Below, piece after piece: positions 7,061-13,841 of a stretch of DNA of 13,841 nucleotides (positions are counted from its first letter, which is position 1; each line of letters opens with the position of its first letter). The stretch is from Nymphaea colorata (Eukaryota; Streptophyta; Magnoliopsida; Nymphaeales; Nymphaeaceae), in assembly GCF_008831285.2 (NCBI RefSeq), contig NW_022204599.1, positions 1-13,841 of the forward strand, given 5' to 3'. Below the pieces are notes generated by a model that was given only the letters and a program-made list of their open reading frames with translations, made no database searches and was not told the origin of the DNA. The translations under genes were made by a program, and so were the position numbers.

Positions 7061-8840
7061 GGCAGAAAAGTGATGTTGTATTTTGTGTTTGTGACAAAGA
7101 TTGCGCATTTTCTCATTTTTGAAATGAGTACCGTTATCAGAAACGATATCATGCGGGATGCCAAATCTACACAAAAGATTTTTATGAATGAAGGACACTA
7201 CGTGTTGTCCTTCGACTGTTTTTAAAGTGATCGCTTCCACCCATTTGGTGAAGTAATCTGTAGCTGCAAGAAAATACCTGTGTCCATTTGAGGCAGGTGG
7301 ATTGATTGGACCGACTACGTCGAAGGCCCACATGGAGAATGGCCATGGTGAGCTGACCGAATGAAGGTACGCTGCTGGAGCATGAATTGATGGTGCATGC
7401 AACTGACATTTGATGCATTTCTTGACAAATTGGTGACAGTCTCTTTGCATTGTGGGCCAATAGTACCCTGCTCTGACTATCTGCTTGACGAGGGTCTGAT
7501 ACCCTACATGTCCCCCACAAATTCCTTCATGGGCTTCTTGAATGACTTCTAGTGCCTCATTTGCATCGAGACATCTAGCATATTCTGTGCTGAATCCTCT
7601 TCTGTATAGGATGTCGGCTAGAATGAAATATCTTGAAGACATGTGTCTCAAAACTCTTTGCTCTTTTCGAGACATTTCTGGTGGAAGTGTTCCAGTTTGG
7701 AGAAAATCCTTGATGTTCTGATACCATGGTGTTTCTCTACTTTCTGCTTGCAACACCTGTTCTGGTATGACAAAAGATGGTTGTTCGAGTCTTCCAACTT
7801 CAAAAGATCTGATAGATTCTCCAGGTTTGAAGGCAATGGTAGAGCCTAAACTGGCTAAACCGTCTGCTATTGGGTTAAATTCTCTTTTGACATGTAAGAG
7901 TTGACATTCCTCGAACTGTCTTAAGAGGGAAGCTGCTAACTCTTGATATGGGATCAATTTTTGATCTTTGACTTGCCAATCTCCATTGACCTGACTGACA
8001 GCTAAGAGAGAATCTCCAAAAATGCGAACTCTCTGCACTTTAAATTTGAGCAACATTTTGAGTCCTTGGATTAGGGCCTCGTACTCTGCCATATTATGCG
8101 TGCAGGAAAAATTCAATTTGAGAGAGTAAGGAATCATTTCCCTTTCTGGTGTAATGAAAAGTATCCCAATGCCTGCCCCAGCTGTGCTCTTAGATCCATC
8201 AAAGTACATCTCCCAAATCGGCTCTGGTTCAGTTGTCAGGATTTGCTCATCTGGAAAATCATCATTTGTTCTAATTTCTTCATATAGAGGAAAATCTGCC
8301 AATTGGTCTGCAATGGCTTGCCCCTTGATTGATTTTTGTGACACATATTCCAAATCATATTGCATCAGCAAAACCTGCCACTTTGCTATCCTTCCATTCA
8401 GAAATGGCTGTTCGAGGATATATTTGAGTGGATTAAGTTTGGATAAAATTTTAACTTCACAAGCCAATAGATAATGCCTTAATTTTTGACACATCCACAC
8501 CAAGGCTAAGCAAGTTTTTTCCATGTGCGAGTAGTTCTTTTCATACTGCACAAATGTCTTACTGATGTAATAAATGGCATGTTCTATTCGGCATCCTTCT
8601 TCATATTGAGCCAGAAATCCACCACAGGCTGAATCGTTAACTGTGATGTAAAGGAGTAGAGGTTCCCCTAAAATTGGAGGTTTTAAAATTGGTGGGCAAA
8701 GAAGATACTTCTTGATCTTTTCGAATGAGGCTTGACATTCATGCCCCCATTCAAATTTGACTCCTTTCCGCAGTAAATGGTTGAAGGGTTCGCATCTCAT
8801 GGCGAGATTAGATATAAACCTTCTGATTGATGAATTCTGC
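7013..8840 (-). pseudogene. Pol: RNase H, archaeal-type RNase H and integrase
   Basis: The longest open segment (8800-7013, 595 codons) is the downstream half of pol, cut off from RT by a one-base frameshift near 8840. Residues about 1-170 hold the RT connection and first RNase H; D56 and E94 are present, but the position usually Asp before PLKYIL is N123, suggesting a weakened site. Residues about 195-320 are a second RNase H with an intact D201, E239, D263, D313 set (YFDGS, MAEYEAL, FGDSLL, IADGLA). Integrase follows: zinc module H424, H431, C462, C465, then D494 (FDVVGP) and D555 (SDNGTHF), with E590 in a frame-damaged stretch. The first enzyme removes template RNA; the last joins cDNA to the chromosome. 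The segment ends prematurely at 7013. Confidence 0.92.
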
Positions 8841-9874
8841 CTTGCAAGCTGCGTAGCTCCTTAAGATTTGTTGGGGGTGACATTTCGATGATCGCCTTTG
8901 CTTTGGAAGGATCCATCTCGATTCCCTTTTGGCTGACCATAAATCCCAAAAGCTTACCGGATTCCACACCAAATACACATTTTTGTGGATTCAATCTAAG
9001 TTTGTATTGTAAGAGTCTATCAAAAACTTGAGAGAGAATGTTGATGTGATTCTCCCTTGTTTTTGACTTAATTAGTAGATCATCTACATATGCATCCATG
9101 ATTTGATGCATTTGGTCATGAAAAATAGCTGCCATAGCCCTTTGATATGTTGCCCCAGCGTTCTTCAAACCAAATGGCATTACTGTATAGCAGAAGGTAC
9201 CCCATGGGGTTGTAAATGATGTTTTGGCTTGATCTTGAGCTGCCAACTTAATTTGGTTATAACCAGAATATCCATCCATAAAGGAGAACATAGCGTGACC
9301 TGCGGTACTGTCTACCAACAAGTCAATGTTTGGAAGTGGGTAGTCATCCTTTGGTGTAGCCTTATTCAAATCTCTGAAATCGATGCAGAGCCGAATTTTG
9401 CCATTTTTCTTTGGGACTACCACAATGTTTGCTAACCATTCAGGATAGTCGATTGTTCGGATGAACCCTGCCTTTAGTAGGTCTTCCAGGCCTTCCTTAA
9501 CTTGCCCCTCAAGACGAGGGTCTAGTTTCCTCAACTTTTGTTTGATTGGCTTGCATTCTGGTTTCAATGGTAGTCGATGCTCGACTAATTTTGTATCAAG
9601 TCCTGGCATGTCCTCATAAGTCCACGCAAAGGCTTCTTGATGCTTTTTGAGGAAGTCTATCAACTCTTTTCTTTCTTCTGCTGAGAGACTTGTTCCAATT
9701 TGCAAAATCTTTGGACTCTCTTCCGTGCCAATGTTAATTTCCTCAATCGGATCATTAATCAGAGGTGACGGTTGATCTTGCTTTCTCATTTGGATGAACT
9801 CTGGACATTCGGCCTCAGTGAGTTCTGGATTTATCTCCTTAAAAGCTTTTGATGTTTGATCCTCAAATGCCATC
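8797..9874 (-). pseudogene. Pol: reverse transcriptase
   Basis: RNA/DNA-directed DNA polymerase that copies the element's RNA inside virus-like particles. The frame is open from 9912 to 8797, but the likely coding start is the ATG at 9873, just after a strong splice acceptor; counted from the in-frame ATG at 9912, this is residue 14. An acidic linker leads to FAWTYEDMPG (95-104), then VVVPKKNGK and IDFRDLN (164-183), the first catalytic Asp D213 in FMDGYSGYNQ, MPFGLKNAGATYQ (245-257), YVDD at 275-278 and LGFMVSQKGIE (322-332). All RT catalytic residues look intact. The frame then slips near 8840 inside the LQG...RRF block and stops at 8797, separating it from RNase H. Spliced and unspliced forms would presumably set the Gag to Pol ratio. 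Confidence 0.93.
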
Positions 9875-9898
9875 CTAAAGATTGTAAAGAAGTTAGAT
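9874..9898 (-). promoter_or_regulatory. Candidate 3' splice site before RT
   Basis: On the element strand CTAAC (9896-9892), a consensus plant branch point, is followed by TTCTTTACAATCTTTAG, and the cut would fall after 9875, one base before the ATG at 9873. The branch-to-AG distance is 18 nt. Ogre-type elements are known to carry an intron between protease and RT whose splicing joins gag-pro to RT. The donor could not be placed; no strong GT site was found near the end of the upstream frame (10032-10150). Confidence 0.55.
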
Positions 9899-10031
9899 GA
9901 AATTTGAGACATTGTATATGGAAGTAATTTGCATTTGTCATTGTATTTTTGAAGGTATTACAAAATGAAGACACTTGGTCTATTTGAGTACAATGACGAC
10001 AAAATGACAAAATGATGGCGGATTTGTTGAT
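9899..10031 (-). other. Non-coding gap between protease and RT, probable intron
   Basis: After the stop at 10032 the element strand is AT- and T-rich, with stops in the gag-pro frame. Together with the acceptor at its lower end this fits an intron, though its 5' limit may lie inside the preceding open frame. Confidence 0.45.
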
Positions 10032-10692
10032 TCAAATTGATGGTGAACATCCGCCTATGGTATTGCTCTTGACGAAAGGTACTGGCTTGAATTCTTCCTC
10101 AACATCCACTTTTTCATAGCTTTGGCACCCCAAGGCTTGAGTGCCTCGTTGTCCTGTCAAGGTAACTGGTTCCAAGATTCCATTTTCATGTTTGCCAAGG
10201 CCAGTAAATGGCTGGTAGCCATGGCGTATGAGTAAATCCAATCCTTTCTCATTCTGGCAGAATTTCTTGAACAACGGATGACTTTTGTAACTTGTTTCAA
10301 GTTTGGTACCCTTTTCACCCATACCTGTTTCTTTGGTTTCTGAATGGCCAACTGCTAAGACTTTGAGATATTTCTTCTCTTTGCAGACTCGAATACTGGG
10401 TACCTCAATTGTATATGTTGGTACCGGAATCATTGGGTGTACAAGCCGACTTTCCCTATCCTCTGCATAGATGGTTATAGAATTCCCGTTGTAGTCCATT
10501 TGACACACTGATGTAGAGTGGAGGGAACTGCATTGGTAGCATGGATCCATGGCCTGCCAAGCAACAAGTTGAAGGAGGGTTCTATATCCACCACATGAAA
10601 TAAAACCCGATGATACGTCTCAGAAATATTCAAATCCAGACATATGCATCCTAGGCATGGTTGTCCTGTCCCGTCATATCCATGGATGAAAA
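10032..10692 (-). pseudogene. Protease C-terminal part and G-patch domain
   Basis: Continues the protease after a one-base shift near 10690. In the first frame IHGYDGTGQ and then VVDIEPSFNLLLGRPW (about 10580) give the conserved end of a plant gypsy aspartic protease; LGRPW is a family signature. A second shift near 10505 leads into the frame 10550-10032. There LIRHGYQPFTGLGKHENGI (residues 107-125 of that frame) is a G-patch, the glycine-rich RNA-binding motif with the GxGLGK core, also found after the protease in some retroviruses. G-patch spans about 10238-10128. The frame ends at 10032 with a short acidic tail. In other Tat elements more linker separates G-patch from RT. Confidence 0.8.
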
Positions 10693-11460
10693 TTTGGATG
10701 GAGTATAGTCAGCCTGTCTTATGCCCAACTCACGAGCTGTTTGTTGTGGACAGATGTTCAGGCTTGCTCCACCATCAATTAAAACGTGGGAGACTCTGGT
10801 GCCCCTTGTCTCTATCACTATGTGCAAGGCGTCATTGTGCGATGCACCTCCAGTTGGTAGATCTTTATCAGAGAATATGATCGGACTATTTTCACATAAT
10901 TCAAAAGCCCATTCATTCCCCCTGTTAGGGCTAAACCCTCCCTTCTTGACTTCAGGTAAGGGGTCCAATTCATTGAAAATGGATTCCAATGGTTCAGGGT
11001 CGCACACTTGTGACTTCTGATCAATCTCTGTCAGATGGTCTTGTTTAACCAGTCCGGTTTGTGCATTGATGGATCCTTTATCATGTTTGAAAAGCAATCC
11101 AAAGAAATCCAGGGACGCTGTATCCCTTTTGTTTGTCACCATAATTTGACGACCTGTTGAAAATCTGACCATCGAAACTATTCCTTTGCCATGTTTAGGA
11201 AAAGGATTCTTGAGAATGTCCGGCTGTTCACTGACCTCTTTGATTATTTCTTTGTCAACTGCATCTTGCACAATATTTTTAAGTACAAGGCAGTCTTCTG
11301 TATCATGTCCTGGAGCGCGATGAAATTTGCAGAATTGCTCTTTGTTTTTCCCCATCATTGGTGGGGGGTTGGAGACTTTTGGGAGAAACAGAGTACCTCT
11401 TTCGATTAGCATATGCATGACCTCTTCATAACTTTGTTGTAATGGGGTAATTTTCTATCG
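10651..11460 (-). pseudogene. Gag zinc knuckle and protease N-terminal half
   Basis: The reading frame is open from about 11460 to 10651, entered by a frameshift at the T run 11451-11454; the ATG at 11418 is internal, not a real start. Near the beginning lie ERGTLFLPKVSNPPP and a zinc knuckle, C-x2-H-x4-H-x4-C (C30, H33, H38, C43, counted from the 11418 ATG), the nucleic-acid-binding end of Gag. A variable linker with several acidic stretches follows. The protease active site is HVLIDGGASLNI, with catalytic D215 and Gly-Gly-Ala-Ser instead of the usual Asp-Thr/Ser-Gly, a form common in Tat and Athila elements. The enzyme would cut Gag-Pol during particle maturation. The frame slips near 10690 and stops at 10651. 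Confidence 0.88.
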
Positions 11461-12242
11461 TACCCCCATCCAGGATGTTTGTTTTTGGTGCCACTACTAC
11501 TGCCACTAGCTTGTCCATTACCCCTTTATTCTTGGATATTCGGACTTTTCTTTCTTGAAGGCTGCAGCGTTGGCCACGATGTTGGCTGGAGCATTCTGAC
11601 TTCTGCTATTCTTTTTGTATCTTCCCTTACTTTTACCGGGATGACAGCATCAAAAGCTCCATTCTCAATTCCTGCTTCAATGCATTCTGCCCTCTCAGTG
11701 AGATCGATGAAAGACTTGATTGGAGCATTGGAAATGAGGCTCCTTAATGGTTGTGTCAAATTGTTTACGATCAATCCCAGTGCATGGGATTGAGAGATTG
11801 GGTCTCTCATCTTGTTGCAAGAAGACCTCCACCTCTGAATAAAATCTCTCACCTTTTCACCTGGCCTCTGTTTTAGATAGCATAATGTGGTGATCGTTGG
11901 TGCAGTTTCAACGTTTTGAATGAACCTTTCGATGAAAAGGTTGATTAACATGTCAAAATTTTTCAATTCCACTGGGTTGATGTGTTCCCGATACCATTGT
12001 GCTGCAATTCCTTCTAGGCTTCTAGGGAAACATCGAAAGAGGGCCCTATGATTGTGGCGGAATTTGTAGCATTCAGCAAAGAACATGGCCAAATGTGCCT
12101 TTGGGTCTCCATGGCCATCAAATTTGATAAATTTCTTGGGCAAGTTTTTTATGTGTTTGTCATTTTCGAAGCTTTCGTAGAAATCTTCGCAAGTGAAATT
12201 CCTCTTGTTCTTGCCTTTAAGTTGTACTGCATTTAACTTTTT
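11458..12242 (-). pseudogene. Gag capsid domain
   Basis: A retrotransposon Gag (Retrotrans_gag type) that forms the virus-like particle. The frame is open from 12242 to a stop at 11526, and coding similarity continues past that stop to about 11458. Conserved features in order are KFDGHGDPKAHL, FPRSLEGIAAQWYREH, FIERFIQNVE, LKQRPGEKVRDFIQRWR and a C-terminal helical region with LTERAECIEAG. The first TTG at 12143 is not a start; the frame is a continuation of the N-terminal part after a shift in an A6 run (12238-12243 on the forward strand as T). A Gly/Ser-rich stretch follows the nonsense codon. One stop and two flanking frameshifts make this copy non-functional. Confidence 0.88.
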
Positions 12243-12591
12243 TCAACTTCCTGGATTTTTGTTTTCCAGGATTCTCCCTTCTTCTTTTTCTTGGGAGTTT
12301 TCGGTTCTTCCTCACTACTAGATTCTGTTGTAGCGTCTTCAGAAGAGTCTGAACTGCTTGATGAGTACTTTCTTGTTTTCTTCCCTTTCTTTTTGGCTTT
12401 TTCTGCCTGCGCTTGTTCTTCATTGAACATGATCATGTATTTCCGAATCTTCTGTATTCCTCAAATTCTGGGTCATTTATTTCCAGCTTGGGAGGTGTTT
12501 CTGAGGAGGATTCTTCTCCCCTGTCTCCTATAAAAGGTTGATCAAGCTCCATTTCACTCCTTCTCCTGCTTTGGCTTCTGGTTTCAACCAT
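12233..12591 (-). pseudogene. Gag N-terminal region
   Basis: The start is placed at the ATG at 12591 (MVETRSQSRR), because the sequence upstream looks like an intron end rather than protein. The first 50 codons are basic, then acidic with SSSETPP, and the frame breaks near 12440 and continues in the next one with MFNEEQAQAEKAKKKGKK, a run of Ser (SSSSSDSS), an acidic patch and KKKKK. A second shift in the A6 run near 12240 leads to the capsid part. Charged, low-complexity N-termini are common in Tat Gag. A frame starting further upstream at 12708 is hydrophobic and unlikely to be used. Confidence 0.75.
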
Positions 12592-12746
12592 AAAGCGGAT
12601 GTTCACCTTGCAAGAAGAAAAATTGAAAATGTTAGGATGTGAATTGATGAGAGGTGACAAATTTTGATTACATATTAAAAGAAAGATGAGAATGACAAAA
12701 CTTGACAAAGTTTAACATAACTTGACAAAACTTGACAAATTTTGGC
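12592..12746 (-). other. Spacer between ORF1 and gag
   Basis: A 155-nt AT- and T-rich non-coding stretch on the element strand. It contains five copies of TTTGTCA (forward-strand TGACAAA at 12655, 12693, 12703, 12723 and 12733) and ends in a candidate splice acceptor at 12607. Its T-rich composition fits a plant intron end. Confidence 0.55.
12600..12637 (-). promoter_or_regulatory. Candidate 3' splice site before gag
   Basis: The element strand has the branch-like CTAAC (12635-12631), a pyrimidine-rich tract, and TTCTTCTTGCAAG with the cut after 12607, 25 nt from the branch A. The gag ATG is 16 nt further on, at 12591. The same place reads GCAAG|GTGAAC, so it could also serve as a donor. Use as acceptor would place gag as the first ORF on a spliced RNA lacking ORF1. 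This is inference from motif quality. Confidence 0.45.
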
Positions 12747-13841
12747 TTAATGACAATGAACTAGACATGACAATCTAGGACAGAAGGATAGATGGGCGAC
12801 TTCATCCCACCATTTTACATATTCGGGACCCATTCCTGGACCAAGGACAAGATACAAGTGAGCAAATGATTCCCAACGTTGCTGGGCATAGGTGTATATC
12901 CCGGACCACTCTTCAGTGTCTAGTTCACACTCCACAATGGCTCCTTCCGACTCAATTGGATATGCCTTCCTCTGACGCAGTGAGAATTGCCTGAGGCAAC
13001 GCTCCGGATGATATTCAATTATGAAAAACGGTCCCAATAGAAGACTTCCTCTGACTGGGTTGTAAGTGTATCTTGACTTGATGACCTCTCGATCAAAGAA
13101 GTCCCAAATGATGGTGGAGTCATCAACTTCCTCCATCTTTCTGCGGTAGTGCTCCATACTGATAACTGACCGTCTGTGTTTTGAAAATGACATGATTGTG
13201 GCCCCACATGTTTGTAGAACCATGCTTGCAGTGCAAAGACACATCCTTCTATCGAGTCTGCATCTCCAATTGAAAATTTGGCCAACCCTCTGTAAAGGAA
13301 TGCCAAGGCTGCCATTGCTATGGAAATGTGACGGACTTGACATGCCCCCATTTTCTGAAGAGGCGAGCTATGCGGAAATCCATTATGTGTTCTTCATTAT
13401 TGAAGAAGATAAGACCCACGGTACAAGTCACTATGGAGTTTTTGTACTTGTCTGCAACAGTTCTAGATAGTGACGCAGGGTTGACAAATTGGGAGTATGT
13501 TTCACCAAGCTCTTGTAGTTGAAGATATTGATGTCCATCTTTCTCTAGAAAATGCCAACTCCTTTTCCCTGTGAGTTTACGAATCACTTCTAGAGTTTTG
13601 ACTTGACCTTGGTTTACAAGGAACTGGTCTTCAATTGGACCTCTTGGGTCACCTTTTGGTTCTGGCAAACCCATAATGTTGGAGAACTCATCAAGAGTGA
13701 TTGTCATTTCACCCCATGGAAACCAGAATGTGTTGGTCCTTGGGTTCCATCTTTCAGCAATTGCATGGATTAGATTGCCATTGATAGGCTGTATGGCAAG
13801 ACTGACTGCTTCTTCAAGACCGCAATCCTCTAAGTGATCCG
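12747..13841 (-). pseudogene. ORF1 with plant mobile domain, N-terminus outside window
   Basis: Open to the right edge, so the start is not visible. The first frame (13841-13318) contains GLEEAVSLAI, LIHAIAERWNPRTNTFWFP and GEMTITLDEFSNIMGLP, which match the plant mobile domain (PMD, the aminotransferase-like domain of MAIN/MAIL1 proteins), whose usual core is ERWxPxTxTFxxPxGEMTxTLxDVxxLxGLP. After a shift near 13330 the next frame gives IAMAALAFLYRGLA and EGCVFALQAWFYKHV (about 13334-13208), the second conserved block, and after another near 13195 the third gives MEHYRRKMEEVDDSTIIWDF and YVKWWDEV before the stop at 12747. PMDs are shared by host genes and several plant transposons; function in the element is unknown. 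A host MAIN-like gene is less likely because gag follows directly in the same orientation. Confidence 0.8.

Larger units (their letters stand above)
1711..13841 (-). mobile_element. Ogre-like Tat-lineage Ty3/gypsy LTR retrotransposon, 3' part, 5' end outside window
   Basis: On the minus strand the order is ORF1 (plant mobile domain), gag, protease, RT, RNase H, second RNase H, integrase, polypurine tract, LTR. RT before integrase defines Ty3/gypsy. A second, archaeal-type RNase H between the first one and integrase is diagnostic of the plant Tat clade. An extra ORF before gag, an intron before RT and multi-kilobase LTRs are known Ogre traits within that clade. The visible part is 12.1 kb; adding a second 3.8-kb LTR and the unseen 5' leader implies at least 16 kb intact. 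All coding parts carry frameshifts or stops. The insertion lies next to an older copia fragment; the target-site duplication cannot be checked because only one end is present. Confidence 0.9.

Noticed and set aside
6917-7225. Forward-strand frame of about 100 codons opposite integrase
   Set aside because: It is the complement of a clearly recognised integrase coding region and has no own motif.
10721-11020. Forward-strand frame opposite the protease, 99 codons
   Set aside because: Complement of the protease region; no domain and no antisense promoter seen.
12217-12423. Lys/Arg-rich minus-strand frame, 68 codons
   Set aside because: Off-frame reading of the Ser/Lys-rich gag N-terminus.
12747-13841. 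Host MAIN-like gene
   Set aside because: PMD similarity alone would allow it, but the segment sits 155 nt before gag in the same orientation and carries frameshifts like the rest of the element.
1711-13841. Endogenous caulimovirid (plant pararetrovirus)
   Set aside because: Integrase with zinc module and DDE core, an LTR and a polypurine tract are present, and no movement protein was seen; this is Ty3/gypsy.

Overview
The window is plant nuclear repeat DNA. No host gene, rRNA, tRNA or CRISPR was recognised. It holds two nested LTR retrotransposon relics. At the left (about 1-1710, + strand) is a badly decayed Ty1/copia pol fragment with integrase and reverse-transcriptase pieces. To its right (1711-13841, minus strand) is most of a very large Ty3/gypsy element that runs off the right edge. 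Its pol carries two successive RNase H domains, the hallmark of the plant Tat lineage. A separate plant-mobile-domain ORF lies upstream of gag, a probable intron acceptor sits just before RT, and the LTR is 3.8 kb. Together these point to an Ogre-like Tat element in an angiosperm, probably a dicot with a repeat-rich genome; the species cannot be told.

Layout along the element (minus strand, so right to left in the window): ORF1 with a plant mobile domain (edge to 12747); a 155-nt spacer with a good 3' splice site; gag (12591 to about 11400) ending in a zinc knuckle; protease (active site DGGAS) and a G-patch domain (to 10032); a short non-coding gap ending in a branch point, pyrimidine tract and AG at 9875; RT (9873-8797); degenerate RNase H, archaeal-type RNase H and integrase (about 8840-6560); a 1-kb 3' untranslated stretch; polypurine tract (5547-5559); and the 3' LTR (5546-1711). 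The 5' LTR and primer-binding site lie beyond the window.

The LTR has a clear internal order: U3 with 16 WRKY-type W-boxes and a TCP/G-box composite, a TATA box at 4161-4168, then a leader without any ATG for hundreds of bases, holding a near-consensus splice donor at 3790/3789. The rest of R-U5 is AT-rich with no recognised content.

Every coding segment is broken by one-base frameshifts or stops, several in homopolymer runs, so this copy is non-autonomous as read. No entirely new system was found. The most informative points are the possible leader splicing that would bypass the 2-kb R-U5 and ORF1, the W-box array, and the hairpin abutting the polypurine tract.
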